DNA from: Thiomicrospira microaerophila
Lineage (GTDB): Bacteria; Pseudomonadota; Gammaproteobacteria; Thiomicrospirales; Thiomicrospiraceae
Direction of reading: 5' to 3'
Assembly (NCBI RefSeq): GCF_000934765.1
Contig: NZ_JYNN01000019.1
Coordinates: 1 to 59,997 of the forward strand
Length of the DNA: 59,997 nt
Below the pieces are notes generated by a model. The model had not been told where the DNA came from. It did no database searches and saw only the letters and a program-made list of their open reading frames with translations. Below are positions 38,426 through 47,985 of the stretch, one piece after another (position 1 is the stretch's first letter; every line of letters starts with the position of its first letter). A program made the translations under genes and the position numbers.

Positions 38426-39577
38426 TTAAGCCACCTTGGTTAATAAGTTAACGAGTATTTGATAATAAATATCCGTGAGTTGGTTTAAGTCTGACACACT
38501 AACACGTTCGTTGATTTTATGGATCGTATCGTTTAAGGGCCCAAATTCGATGACTTGTGCACCGGTGGGGGCGATAAATCGACCGTCCGATGTGCCGCCA
38601 GCGGTAGAGAGTTCGGGACGATAGCCTAAAACTTGTTCAATGGCGTCACCGGTCGCCTGAATAAGTAAACCCTCGGCAGGGGTTACAAACGGGAGGCCAG
38701 ATAGGTTCCACTCTAACTCGTAGTTTAAGTTAAACGGCGCCAGGCAATCAATAACACCTTGCTTGAGTGTTTCAGGGGTGTGTTCGGTTGAAAAGCGGAA
38801 GTTAAACATTACTAACATATCGCCTGGAATGACATTGGTTGCGCCTGTACCTGACTGAACATTGGATATTTGCAAACGCGTTGGCGGGAAGTAATCATTG
38901 CCTTGATCCCACGCTATACCAGTTAAGGCGGCTAAAGCGGGCAGGGCTTTATGCACAGGATTATCAGCTAGTTGAGGGTAAGCAATATGCCCTTGTACGC
39001 CTTTAATCGTTAAACGTCCATTTAGAGAACCACGCCGTCCGTTTTTGATTGAGTCCCCAAGCTTTATATCGCTGGAGGGTTCGCCCACTAAACAATAGTC
39101 GATTTTTTCTTGACGTGCCTCAAGGGTTTCAATCACTTTAACCGTGCCATTCACTGCAGGGCCTTCTTCATCGCTGGTGATCAAGAAGCCAATCGAACCT
39201 GGGTGATCAGGATAGTCGTTTACAAAGCGTTCGGTTGCTATCATAAAGCACGCAATCGCACTTTTCATGTCCGCGGCACCTCGTGCGCAGAGCATGTCGC
39301 CCTCAATTTCAGCGCTAAAGGGTGGATATTGCCATTTTTCAACCGGACCGGTTGGGACGACATCGGTATGCCCGGCAAAAACGACGAGCGGTTTGGATTG
39401 ACCTTTTCGTGCCCAAAGGTTGGTCACTTCACCAAAGGGCATAGATTCACTTTTAAAACCTAGGTCAGACAAAAAATCAGCGATGATCGTTTGGCAACCC
39501 TTGTCGTCTGGTGTCACTGAGTCGATTTGTAATAACTGACGTGCCAGTCTAAGGGTGGGTGTTGTGTTCGGATTCAT
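38426..39577 (-). CDS. dapE: Succinyl-diaminopimelate desuccinylase
   Basis: 383 aa, M20 metallopeptidase. It hydrolyses N-succinyl-LL-DAP in lysine and peptidoglycan-precursor synthesis. Zn and catalytic residues: His70-x-Asp72 (GHTDVV), Asp103 (ARGAADMK), Glu137-Glu138 (TSDEEGPA). C-terminal GGTSDGRF and [12 protein letters not shown] are family blocks. It overlaps the ArsC-like gene by 4 bp and is close to dapD. Confidence 0.96.
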   Translation of the reverse strand: MNPNTTPTLRLARQLLQIDSVTPDDKGCQTIIADFLSDLGFKSESMPFGEVTNLWARKGQSKPLVVFAGHTDVVPTGPVEKWQYPPFSAEIEGDMLCARGAADMKSAIACFMIATERFVNDYPDHPGSIGFLITSDEEGPAVNGTVKVIETLEARQEKIDYCLVGEPSSDIKLGDSIKNGRRGSLNGRLTIKGVQGHIAYPQLADNPVHKALPALAALTGIAWDQGNDYFPPTRLQISNVQSGTGATNVIPGDMLVMFNFRFSTEHTPETLKQGVIDCLAPFNLNYELEWNLSGLPFVTPAEGLLIQATGDAIEQVLGYRPELSTAGGTSDGRFIAPTGAQVIEFGPLNDTIHKINERVSVSDLNQLTDIYYQILVNLLTKVA

Positions 39578-39906
39578 AAACTTTGATACTCGGCTAGGTT
39601 GAACCCAATGAGAATGCGATGATCCGTTTGCAAAACGGGGCGCTTAATCAGGGTAGGTAGTTGGCAAACGAAGGTTAAATCCTGATTTTCAACCGCGTGT
39701 TTTTGTTCATCGGTTAAGGTTTTCCAACTCGTGCTACGCGTGTTGATTAATTGGCTATAATCGACCTGTTTCAACCAGGCCTGGATGATATCAGGGGTTA
39801 AACCCTGTTTGCGAAAATCATGAAACTGGTATTCATGACCTTGTAATTCTAAGGTTTTTTTGGCTTTGCGAACGCTGTCACAATTGGCAATCCCATAAAG
39901 AATCAT
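39574..39906 (-). CDS. ArsC/Spx-family protein, YffB type
   Basis: 110 aa thioredoxin-fold protein. [19 protein letters not shown] holds the single family Cys (ANCDSV), with C-terminal [10 protein letters not shown]. In gammaproteobacteria YffB-type genes commonly sit before dapE. A role in redox or glutathione chemistry is likely but not proven. A one-mismatch palindrome copy lies at 39772-39787, read as QAWL. Confidence 0.92.
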   Translation of the reverse strand: MILYGIANCDSVRKAKKTLELQGHEYQFHDFRKQGLTPDIIQAWLKQVDYSQLINTRSTSWKTLTDEQKHAVENQDLTFVCQLPTLIKRPVLQTDHRILIGFNLAEYQSL

Positions 39907-39962
39907 AGGCGAGCTCTGTTTTTTTCAAGGGCGTTATAAAAACGCCCTAGTGTGAGTAGAAA

Positions 39963-40790
39963 TTAAATATCGCGTAAAAGTTCGTTGATGCCGACTTTGC
40001 CAAGTGTTTTGGCATCGACTTTTTTCACGATAACGGCACAGTAAAGACTGTATTTACCGTCTTTAGAAGGTAAATTACCTGAAACAACGACCGAACCCGC
40101 CGGCACGCGACCATAATGGATTTCACCGGTTTCACGATCATAAATGCGGGTTGATTGGCCAATATAGACGCCCATTGAGATCACCGAGCCTTCTTCAACA
40201 ATCACGCCTTCAACCACTTCAGAGCGTGCACCGATAAAGCAATTGTCTTCGATAATGGTTGGCGCGGCTTGTAATGGCTCTAATACGCCGCCGATGCCAA
40301 CACCGCCAGATAAATGCACGTTTTTACCAATTTGAGCGCAAGAGCCAACCGTTACCCAGGTGTCTACCATGGTGCCAGAATCTACATAGGCGCCTATATT
40401 GACATAAGAAGGCATTAATACGGTACTTGGGGCAATATAAGAACCGCGACGGGCCATCGCAGGCGGAACCACGCGGACTCCCGCCGCTTCAAAATCCGCT
40501 TGTGAGTAATCGGCAAATTTAGACGGTACCTTGTCAAAGTAACGCGTTTCAGATGAATTCATCAACACATTGTCTTCGGTACGAAACGACAATAAAACGG
40601 CTTTCTTTAACCACTCGTTGACAGTCCATTTGCCCACTGATTGACGCTCAGCCACACGCATCTTGCCAGAATCTAAAAGGTGAAGAGACTCTTGAATGGC
40701 GCGTTTAGTTTCCGCATCGACGTTTTTCGGGGTGATTTCAGCACGACGCTCAAACGCCGCTTCGATAATTTGTTGTAAATCTGCAGACAT
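39963..40790 (-). CDS. dapD: Tetrahydrodipicolinate N-succinyltransferase
   Basis: 275 aa from the ATG at 40790 (a start 15 bp earlier is open). It is a left-handed beta-helix acyltransferase that succinylates tetrahydrodipicolinate in the DAP/lysine pathway. The N-terminal [14 protein letters not shown] matches the family. Hexapeptide repeats run from about 125 to 225 ([22 protein letters not shown]). With dapE it makes two steps of the same pathway. Confidence 0.96.
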   Translation of the reverse strand: MSADLQQIIEAAFERRAEITPKNVDAETKRAIQESLHLLDSGKMRVAERQSVGKWTVNEWLKKAVLLSFRTEDNVLMNSSETRYFDKVPSKFADYSQADFEAAGVRVVPPAMARRGSYIAPSTVLMPSYVNIGAYVDSGTMVDTWVTVGSCAQIGKNVHLSGGVGIGGVLEPLQAAPTIIEDNCFIGARSEVVEGVIVEEGSVISMGVYIGQSTRIYDRETGEIHYGRVPAGSVVVSGNLPSKDGKYSLYCAVIVKKVDAKTLGKVGINELLRDI

Positions 40791-40981
40791 AATCTTCTTT
40801 TCCACTCGTTAAAATAAAATTTAATTTTACGATTATAGCAGTTTAGTGCCAGCAGTTCAGCAAATTAATCACACAGGAGGGGTAACCGATGCGCGTGGGA
40901 TGTTGGCGTGGATGAGTCAAAACCAAGGCCAAGGGAAAAAATATTTCGGGTATTGTTTACGGTATCGCGCCCCCAGAAACG

Positions 40982-41014
40982 AAAAAACCCCAGTTAAATT
41001 AATAACTAGGGTTT
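40982..41014 (-). terminator. Terminator after tRNA-Asn
   Basis: On the - strand AAACCC-T-AGTTA pairs with TAACT-G-GGGTTT and is followed by a T run (40982-40987). Confidence 0.78.
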
Positions 41015-41020
41015 AATGTT

Positions 41021-41096
41021 TGGCTCCCCAACCTGGACTCGAACCAGGGACATACGGATTAACAGTCCGCTGTTCTACCAACTGAACTATTGGGGA
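41021..41096 (-). tRNA. tRNA-Asn (anticodon GTT)
   Basis: 76 nt with the CCA encoded. Acceptor stem TCCCCAA/TTGGGGA, D arm AGTTCAGTTGGTAGAAC, anticodon loop CTGTTAATC, T arm GGTTCGAGTCC, discriminator G. Confidence 0.97.
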
Positions 41097-41130
41097 GTGG
41101 TAGTTCAAGCTGCGTTGCTTGATGTGGCGT

Positions 41131-41158
41131 ATTATAGAGAAACCGCAGACCTTTGCAA
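41131..41158 (-). promoter_or_regulatory. Sigma70-type promoter of tRNA-Asn
   Basis: On the - strand TTGCAA (41158-41153), a 16-bp spacer and a perfect TATAAT (41136-41131), about 35 bp upstream of the tRNA, followed by a GC-rich discriminator. Confidence 0.8.
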
Positions 41159-41337
41159 CCCTTTTTTTTTAAAAAATGAATAAATTTTTTGCTGTTTATA
41201 AGGGTTTTAATCAAATTCTTTAAATATCAATTATTTGCAAAAGCTCGCTGCTCATTCGTTTTTTGGAATAGCGGGCGCTGGGCACGATAAAGACGCAATT
41301 TTGGTGTTATTCACCATGTTGCTCGTTTGGTAAGTGA

Positions 41338-41913
41338 CTATCTTCGGTTGTTTGCAAGGTTTTCGGGTTCTTCTATTTTAGCGGCGAAGGGATCACGAGC
41401 GAGTTTGTATTCGACAAATATCGGTTGATAAGGACTGCTGCCTCGGTGATCTATTTTAATGGTGATGTCTTCTGTTTCCCAGATGTAACTTGGATAGCTT
41501 AGGCCCCCTTCGCGTTGTTTACGTAGTACTTTTGGAGGTTGCCCAAGCTCGGCACTCAGCAGGCGCGCTAGATCCTGTGTTGTGATATCTCGGTATTCGT
41601 TAATTAAACGAACGCCGCTTCGTCGATAGAGTCGCTTGGCGGATACAATTTGCCCATTGGCATCATAGCGAAACTCTAAATAATAGCTGTCGCGCAGATT
41701 AGATACCGGAAAAAACTTATCTACATTGGGATGGTTAAATGTGGCGCGCTCCTGTTGGAATCCACCGATATGGCGAATATGTTGCCGCACTTGAGTTTGA
41801 TTGGCGTTAAACAGGTCAATGCCGACCAGTTTTACTTGATCTAAGTTGGCGGCTTGTAGGCCTATGGTTGGGCTTGACGTGGCTAAAACCAATGCCAAAA
41901 TCCTGAACTTCAT
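41338..41913 (-). CDS. Exported protein of unknown function
   Basis: 191 aa with a signal peptide (ends near LQAA), then an alpha/beta region. Repeated features such as VRQHIRHIGGFQQERA and DIKID-type strands suggest a periplasmic protein. No family recognised. It follows the phosphotransferase-kinase gene by 15 bp and is probably co-transcribed. Confidence 0.72.
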   Translation of the reverse strand: MKFRILALVLATSSPTIGLQAANLDQVKLVGIDLFNANQTQVRQHIRHIGGFQQERATFNHPNVDKFFPVSNLRDSYYLEFRYDANGQIVSAKRLYRRSGVRLINEYRDITTQDLARLLSAELGQPPKVLRKQREGGLSYPSYIWETEDITIKIDHRGSSPYQPIFVEYKLARDPFAAKIEEPENLANNRR

Positions 41914-41928
41914 ACCGGTTCCGTTTAC

Positions 41929-43530
41929 CTATTGATGAAGCTTAGGTAAAGCAGATTGCATGCCAATAATCAGTGCCGGTTCGTGGTCTAGTGGCGGTTC
42001 GAATTGCATAAGTTGACGACGCATCACCTGTGCGTTGGCATCGGATGGATCGGTGTTTTGTTGCTGGCGTTGCTGAATCAGTTTTTCGGCTTGTTTTGCA
42101 TCGGGTTGAATCGAAATGATCAGCGCCTTGGCATTCAATGCCTCCGCTAGCTCAAGGAAACGTTGGCGATGGCTGGCCTTTAAAAACGTGGCATCAACCA
42201 GCGTGTTTAAACCCGCTTGCAGCGCCGCGCTGGCAGATTGGTAGAGTCGGTCATAGGTGGCGATATTCATTTCTTGACTATAAAGGTGTTGTTTTTGTTG
42301 CTCATCCACCCGATAAGCGGGCGCGATGCCAAACAGGCGCTTGCGTTCGCGGTCCGAGCTGATGATGATCGCGCCTGTTTGCTGATGAACTTGGTTAGCA
42401 TAATAGCTTTTGCCTGAACCGGATACGCCTTGCATGATATACAAGCAGGGCGTGTTGTTCTGTAGGTAGGCATAGGATTCAGCTAGCGTGATATAGGTGA
42501 GCAAGCTCTCAAGACCCTGTTTGGCTTCCTGTGTTTTAGGGTCAAGTTGCAGGTAGCGCAACCCAGTAATTTTGGCGCGCACCAGTGCGCGATAAGTTTG
42601 GTAAAACCGCAATAAAACCAAACCCGCATAATCGCCGGTATTTTGCAGCGTCAGATTTAATAGTTGCTGGCTGAGCGCCTGTTGTTGTCGGTAATCCAGG
42701 TCGGTCAATAAGAAAGCAAGATCACTCAGGGTGTCAATCCAGCGAAATTGATCATTAAACTCAATGCCATCAAATAACAGCGGTTCGCCTTGGTAAAGGG
42801 TGATGTTATCAAGGTGAAGATCGCCATGACAGGCGCGCACATGACCCTCGGCTTGACGTTGCTCAATCAGAGGTGCTAGCAGGGTGTGTTGGTTTAATGT
42901 CCAGTTTTGCAATTGTTTTAAGCGTGTTTTGATCTGCTCAGGCTGTATGTTCGCATCGCTGATCGCCAGCTCCGCTTGGTCGAGCAAAGAAAGTAGCGAA
43001 GGGAAGTTATCTGTCATCGGTTGCAACACACAGGTTGGCGAGCCTAAAAAGTCACCGGGTTGCACGGGTTCCGCTTGCTGGTGTAAGTCCACAATTGCTT
43101 GGGCGAGTTGTTCAATTTGTGTTTGACTCAATCTATGGTCTTTTAGGTAGCGGCTTAAAACGTTGCTGGGATCAAATTGGCGCATTTTGACCAGCGTATC
43201 CACCTCAACCAGGCCTGGTTGAACATCAAAGCTAAATACCGTTGGATTTTGGCTGGATTGATAAACAGGCACAACCGAGTGATAAATTTGTGGCGCGGTG
43301 CGTTGATTGAGTGTTAACTCAAGTTCACAAAAGTGTTTACGTTGGGAGGCTTGGCTAAAGTTTAAAAAGCCAAAATTAACCGGTTTTTTCAATTTGTACG
43401 CCCATTCGCCAGTTAAAAACACCGCTGAGATATGGGTTTCTATCAGCTGAACGGATTCAACTTCAGCGGGATAGTTTTCGGGGTTTTGTAGCCAACTTAT
43501 CAAGGCGTTATAGTGGTTTGAGTCGTTCAT
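41929..43530 (-). CDS. Fused phosphotransferase / P-loop kinase-like protein
   Basis: 533 aa. The N-terminal 340 residues are an aminoglycoside phosphotransferase-like fold (VRACHGDLHLDNI, then FDGIEFND). The C-terminal part is an AAA/zeta-toxin-like kinase with Walker A GVSGSGKSYY (about residue 369). It is a known two-domain family in proteobacteria; the substrate is unknown. It overlaps gluQRS by 4 bp. A perfect palindrome lies at 43206. Confidence 0.85.
   Translation of the reverse strand: MNDSNHYNALISWLQNPENYPAEVESVQLIETHISAVFLTGEWAYKLKKPVNFGFLNFSQASQRKHFCELELTLNQRTAPQIYHSVVPVYQSSQNPTVFSFDVQPGLVEVDTLVKMRQFDPSNVLSRYLKDHRLSQTQIEQLAQAIVDLHQQAEPVQPGDFLGSPTCVLQPMTDNFPSLLSLLDQAELAISDANIQPEQIKTRLKQLQNWTLNQHTLLAPLIEQRQAEGHVRACHGDLHLDNITLYQGEPLLFDGIEFNDQFRWIDTLSDLAFLLTDLDYRQQQALSQQLLNLTLQNTGDYAGLVLLRFYQTYRALVRAKITGLRYLQLDPKTQEAKQGLESLLTYITLAESYAYLQNNTPCLYIMQGVSGSGKSYYANQVHQQTGAIIISSDRERKRLFGIAPAYRVDEQQKQHLYSQEMNIATYDRLYQSASAALQAGLNTLVDATFLKASHRQRFLELAEALNAKALIISIQPDAKQAEKLIQQRQQQNTDPSDANAQVMRRQLMQFEPPLDHEPALIIGMQSALPKLHQ
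43206..43221. repeat. Perfect copy of CAACCAGGCCTGGTTG
   Basis: Inside the phosphotransferase-kinase gene, read as QPGLV. Confidence 0.9.
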
Positions 43531-44417
43531 AGAGAAAGGTGTCCTATTTCAGCCTTGGCGGGAATCCTGTCGCGCTGCCAGTTTGCGATCGCCCATTGCC
43601 ATAGCGCATCAAGGTTAGCGGTCTGCAGCGCAGCGGGCGGGTTTTGATTTAGAAATTTTAACACGTTAAATAGGTTGTCAATCGCATCCTGTTTAACAAT
43701 AGCGGGGCTGGCCGCCGATTTGCTGAGTTTAACTTGTTGGTTGTTAACAGCAATCGGGTGGTGGCCGTAAGCGAGTGTTTTAGCGGCGAATGCATGCGTA
43801 ATGAGTTGCTGCGCAAAGCTGCTCCCCATCAGATCATAGCCCCGAATGACATGAGTAATCCCCTGTTCCAAATCATCCAGCGCACAAGCGAGGTGATAAC
43901 CGATAAAGCCATCACGGCGCTTAATAATAAAGTCCCCTAGTGATGTTATTGGGTTAATGGATTGTTCGCCTTGAATCAGATCGGGGTAGCTGAGTGGCTG
44001 ACGGCCATCGATTTTATAGCGGATAGCGTGATCCCTGTCGGCAGTGAGCTGTTTGTGTCTGCAAAAACCATCATAAACAGTAGAACCCGTGCGTTGCTGG
44101 AGTTGTTTGCGACTGCAATCGCAAGGGTAGGCTTGCTGCTGGCTAAGAAGCTGTTGAAGGGCATCCTCATAGCGTTGGGGGTGTTGAGATTGATAAAACA
44201 CCGCTTTATCCCAGTGAAAACCATAATCCTCAAGCTGTTGTAATAGGGTAGGGATGGCGTGCTGAACGACACGCGGTGTGTCAAGGTCATCAATACGAAC
44301 AAGCCACAAGCCTTTGTTTGCTCGCGCATCTAAATAGCTTGCTGTGGCGGCAATTAATGACCCAAAATGCAATGCGCCTGATGGGCTAGGCGCAAATCGT
44401 CCAACATAGTTTTGCAT
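43527..44417 (-). CDS. gluQRS: Glutamyl-Q tRNA(Asp) synthetase
   Basis: 296 aa, a truncated GluRS that glutamylates queuosine at position 34 of tRNA-Asp. Class I motif FAPSPSGALHFGS (8-20), Zn ligands CDC plus Tyr/Cys in VYDGFC, KMSKS-type motif VKLSKS. No anticodon-binding domain, as expected. It lies 22 bp downstream of dksA, the usual dksA-gluQRS order. Confidence 0.95.
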   Translation of the reverse strand: MQNYVGRFAPSPSGALHFGSLIAATASYLDARANKGLWLVRIDDLDTPRVVQHAIPTLLQQLEDYGFHWDKAVFYQSQHPQRYEDALQQLLSQQQAYPCDCSRKQLQQRTGSTVYDGFCRHKQLTADRDHAIRYKIDGRQPLSYPDLIQGEQSINPITSLGDFIIKRRDGFIGYHLACALDDLEQGITHVIRGYDLMGSSFAQQLITHAFAAKTLAYGHHPIAVNNQQVKLSKSAASPAIVKQDAIDNLFNVLKFLNQNPPAALQTANLDALWQWAIANWQRDRIPAKAEIGHLSL

Positions 44418-44439
44418 CAGATAATAAACCTAATTAGGT

Positions 44440-44868
44440 TTATAAAATGCCTTGTTTTTCGCGGATTTCTTGTTGACGTTTCATTTCAACAGTCAAGGTA
44501 GCGGTCGGGCGGGCTTCCATGCGCGCTAATCCAATTTCATCACCGCTGATTTTGCAATAACCATATTCACCCGTTTCAATTTCCTTAAGCGACTTGTCAA
44601 TTTTCGCAATTAACTTACGCTCTCGGTCACGGGTGCGTAATTCAAGGGCAAACTCTTCCTCTTGGGTTGCGCGATCATTCGGGTCGGCAGGTGTAGACGA
44701 GTCCGCTCTTAAGTGGGTGACGGTAGACTCGGCTTCATTTAACAGTTGCTGCTTCCATGCGAGTAACTTTTTTTTGAAGTGCTCTTTCATGCCGGTACTC
44801 ATGTACTCTTCGTCTGCTTGCGGTACATAGGAAGGGTAATCTTCAATAAAGGTGCTTGACTGCTCCAT
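44440..44868 (-). CDS. dksA: DksA, cysteine-poor form
   Basis: 142 aa. The coiled-coil tip residues that act in the RNA polymerase secondary channel are kept (Asp62-Pro-Asn-Asp65-Arg-Ala67). The C-terminal Zn-finger region is recognisable (GEYGYCKISGDEIGLARMEA), but only Cys105 remains; the other three Cys are Ser108, Thr126 and Met129. It is thus a Zn-independent type, like DksA2-type proteins that work under zinc limitation or oxidative stress. With ppGpp it should modulate rRNA and amino-acid promoters. It is the first gene before gluQRS. Confidence 0.93.
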   Translation of the reverse strand: MEQSSTFIEDYPSYVPQADEEYMSTGMKEHFKKKLLAWKQQLLNEAESTVTHLRADSSTPADPNDRATQEEEFALELRTRDRERKLIAKIDKSLKEIETGEYGYCKISGDEIGLARMEARPTATLTVEMKRQQEIREKQGIL

Positions 44869-45100
44869 TTTATTCTCCAGTTTTATTTTTATCTTTGGTT
44901 AAGAAGCGCTTTTTATTTTGACGCAGTTTTATAGCAGGTTTTAAACTTATAAACAAGCAATACCGCTATTTTGATAGCATTTAAATAACCTAGTTATTTT
45001 GTTGGTTAATCAGGCTAAAACCTTAAAATGGCTTGAGTTTAACGCACTAATGCCGCAAAATGCCGCTCAATTTAAATTTTAATAACGAAGGATAAAAACG

Positions 45101-45862
45101 ATGGCAAAATTAGAAGCACTCATTTTTGATGTAGATGGTACCTTAGCCGATACCGAACGCGATGGACATCGCGTGGCGTTTAACATGGCGTTTAAGCAAG
45201 CAGGCTTAGACTGGGATTGGGATGAGGCGTTATATGGTGAATTATTAGCGGTCACTGGCGGTAAAGAGCGCATTAAGTATTATTTGGATAAGTTCAATAC
45301 ACGCTTCTCTAAGCCAACCAACTTTGACGACTTTGTAAAAGGCTTACACGCGTCTAAAACCCTGTTCTACACCCAACTGATGGCAGAAGGGCGCATTCCG
45401 CTCCGCGCTGGCGTTGAGCGTTTAATTAACGAAGCACGGTCAGAAGGCTTGCGCCTAGCGATTGCCACCACCACCACCCCTGAAAATGTCACCGCTTTGC
45501 TCACCAATACTCTAGGCGCTGACTCATTAGGCTGGTTTGAAGTGATTGCCGCAGGCGATATTGTGCCCGCTAAAAAACCCGCGCCCGATATTTTTATCTG
45601 GGCCTTGGCGCAGATGAACTTAAAACCAGAGCAAGCGATAGCCTTTGAAGACTCACGAAATGGCATATTGTCCTCCAAAGCCGCCGGCTTAAAAACGATT
45701 ATCACCATCAACGGCTACACAGCGAACGATGACTTTAGTCAGGCTGATTTGGTGTTAGATAAAATGGGAGAATGGAATGACATTTTTAGCGTTTTAGCCG
45801 GCGAAGTAGGTAACCGCACCTATTTAGACTTAAATCTCGTCAAACAAATTCACCAATTTTAA
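45101..45862 (+). CDS. cbbY: CbbY-type HAD sugar phosphatase
   Basis: 253 aa. HAD motif I is DVDGT with nucleophile Asp10 and Asp12; the cap helix block (ERDGHRVAFNMAFKQAGLDW, LLAVTGGKERI) is the CbbY hallmark, and motif III-IV is AFEDSRNG. CbbY hydrolyses xylulose-1,5-bisphosphate, an inhibitor of Rubisco, so it suggests a Calvin-cycle organism. It ends in the 48-bp palindromic terminator. Confidence 0.9.
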   Translation: MAKLEALIFDVDGTLADTERDGHRVAFNMAFKQAGLDWDWDEALYGELLAVTGGKERIKYYLDKFNTRFSKPTNFDDFVKGLHASKTLFYTQLMAEGRIPLRAGVERLINEARSEGLRLAIATTTTPENVTALLTNTLGADSLGWFEVIAAGDIVPAKKPAPDIFIWALAQMNLKPEQAIAFEDSRNGILSSKAAGLKTIITINGYTANDDFSQADLVLDKMGEWNDIFSVLAGEVGNRTYLDLNLVKQIHQF

Positions 45863-45877
45863 AACAAAAATAAAGCA

Positions 45878-45925
45878 AAAACAGGCAAAAACACAACCAG
45901 GCCTGGTTGTGTTTTTGCCTGTTTT
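45878..45925. terminator. 48-bp perfect palindrome after cbbY, containing the 16-mer
   Basis: Two 24-base arms pair perfectly around CAACCAGGCCTGGTTG (45894-45909). The arms hold GGCAAAAACACA and its complement. It follows the cbbY stop by 15 bp and precedes the kinase start; its arms contain T-rich stretches usable as a tail. Confidence 0.8.
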
Positions 45926-45936
45926 GCTAGCCAATT

Positions 45937-47985
45937 ATGGCGTTGGATGTGCCTATGAATATCGTGTTACTGCTTGTTTTTAATGTGTTTTTATTTACTA
46001 TCTCACAAGCCAATGCAAATGATTCTTGGCTAATAGACAATATTGAGGTGGCATTCTTTGAAGATAAAACCGCTCAGCTCAGTTTTCACCAGCTGCCATC
46101 GCCCGAAAACCAAGCGGATTGGCAGACATACGATTATTTAGCGCAGGATTTAAACTTCGCTCAAACAGATTCCCTAGTCTGGCTTCGTGTCCATATCGCC
46201 TGTCAAATTCAGCAAGAGCAAGCGCTTTATTTTATAGAAATCGCTAACCCTAACCTCAAGCGAATAGGGTTTTACGACCAAACCGGACAGCGATTAAATC
46301 AAACAGGTGCCAACTATTCCCCAGAAACCAAGCCCTTTTTTGCGCTCAATTTTGTCTATCCTGTTACGGCGCCAAGTTGTGCGCAAACCGATTCGCAAAC
46401 CTATTTCTTTCAAATAGAAACCGCAGGTCGGATGTTGGTGCCTCTGCGAATAAACAGTGCAGAACAGTTCCAGCGCAAGCATATTACTAGCCAGATTTTT
46501 TACGCAATCTACTATGGAATACTTGTTACGGTTGCAATTTATTTTCTTATATTTTCAATTATTTTGCGCCAACCCAGTTTTTTTTATTACAGTCTATTTA
46601 CAGCCACCGCTCTAGTGGCTTTTATGTCAGATAATGGCCTACTTAGATTATATATTTGGCCCAATGCTGTCGCTTGGAATGAAATTTCCGCGCTGTTTTC
46701 CTATACGTTAGCCGTTGTCTTAGGCTTGCAAGTAACCCGCAGTTTTTTGTCAACGGCTAAGTTCTACCCTTTGCTGGATAGGGTTATTTTAATAATGGGC
46801 GGTTATTATTTAATTCTAATCGTACTATTTATTGTGTCGCTCTTTAGCAGCTGGAGTGGAACGATCTTGTTTCCTTTTGTATGGTTAAGCGCACCATTAG
46901 CGGGTTTGATCATCGTGCTGGTTGCTTTTAAAGCCTATCTTAATAAACAAAAAAGTGCAGGCCTCTATTTATTGGCCTGGTTAAGCTTATGGGGAGGCGT
47001 TTGTTTGGTTATACTTGTTGTATACGATCGCATTCCGGCTAGTTTCTGGACTGAACACATCCTGATGCTCAGTTCATTGGTTGAGCTGATGTTTTTATCT
47101 TTAGCCATGGCAGATAAAATCTATCTGACCCGAAAAGAAAAAGAGGATGCTCTACAGTTGGCCCTTAAATCCGACCAGCAGCGTTTACAACTGCTCAGCG
47201 AATCAGAAATGAAACTAAAAAAAGCGGTCGAGGAAAAAACCTATGACATTCAACAAACCCTATCCAACGAAGTCGAGCGCCACAATCAATTTAAAAAACT
47301 CACCGACCTGGTTTCACACGAATTTCGCAACCCCCTTTATCTAATGCTAGCCAGATTAGAGTTGCTTGAAAAACTCACCAACAACCATAAAACCATTCAA
47401 ATAACGCGACTCAATCCTCACTTGACTGTCATAAAACAGGCAGGCGAAAAGCTCAAACAGCTGCTATATGAATGGGACGAACAAGGCAAATTAAAAGAAC
47501 TGTTTCTCGTGCCCAAAAAGAAACCTGTCGAATTAGCGCCCTTTGTAAAAAAACTTTGTGACGATGCTCAAATGCTTTATCCTGAGCATCAAATCGAGTA
47601 CCAGTATCAGCAAGGAGCGGTGTATTCTAATTTTGAGTTAGACAAGGATTTATTTAAAATCGCCTTATTCAATTTGATTGATAATGCCTGCAAATACTCA
47701 GCCAAAGGCAGCCTAGTAAGCGTCGCCGTGCAGCCATCACCAACACAGGCTCAAATAGCCGTTTGTGATCAAGGTTCTGGCATTGCACCGGAAGAAATGC
47801 CGCACTTATTTGAAGATTATTTCCGTAGCCCACGCCACAAGAACACCATTCAAGGTCTTGGGCTTGGGCTTGCACTGGTAAAACAAATCATTCAAGGCCA
47901 TGATGGCGAGGTAAAACTAGAGAGTAAACTTAATAAAGGCAGCTGCTTTTATTTAATACTACCCACACACAAGGAAAAAAGATGA
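45937..47985 (+). CDS. 7TMR-DISM sensor histidine kinase
   Basis: 682 aa; a second start at 45955 (MNIVLLL) gives a cleaner signal peptide. After the signal come an extracellular 7TMR-DISMED2 domain (about 30-170), seven TM helices (about 185-395), a coiled coil, the H box with His461 (LVSHEFRNPLYL), and an ATPase domain with N box (LFNLIDNACKYS) and G boxes (CDQGSGIAPEEM, GLGLGLALVKQ). It senses an unknown, possibly sugar-like, ligand. It overlaps its response regulator by 4 bp. Confidence 0.9.
   Translation: MALDVPMNIVLLLVFNVFLFTISQANANDSWLIDNIEVAFFEDKTAQLSFHQLPSPENQADWQTYDYLAQDLNFAQTDSLVWLRVHIACQIQQEQALYFIEIANPNLKRIGFYDQTGQRLNQTGANYSPETKPFFALNFVYPVTAPSCAQTDSQTYFFQIETAGRMLVPLRINSAEQFQRKHITSQIFYAIYYGILVTVAIYFLIFSIILRQPSFFYYSLFTATALVAFMSDNGLLRLYIWPNAVAWNEISALFSYTLAVVLGLQVTRSFLSTAKFYPLLDRVILIMGGYYLILIVLFIVSLFSSWSGTILFPFVWLSAPLAGLIIVLVAFKAYLNKQKSAGLYLLAWLSLWGGVCLVILVVYDRIPASFWTEHILMLSSLVELMFLSLAMADKIYLTRKEKEDALQLALKSDQQRLQLLSESEMKLKKAVEEKTYDIQQTLSNEVERHNQFKKLTDLVSHEFRNPLYLMLARLELLEKLTNNHKTIQITRLNPHLTVIKQAGEKLKQLLYEWDEQGKLKELFLVPKKKPVELAPFVKKLCDDAQMLYPEHQIEYQYQQGAVYSNFELDKDLFKIALFNLIDNACKYSAKGSLVSVAVQPSPTQAQIAVCDQGSGIAPEEMPHLFEDYFRSPRHKNTIQGLGLGLALVKQIIQGHDGEVKLESKLNKGSCFYLILPTHKEKR

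Noticed and set aside
40900-41016. A 38-residue + strand frame between dapD and tRNA-Asn
   Set aside because: It runs into the tRNA terminator, has no ribosome site at its ATG and no recognisable product.
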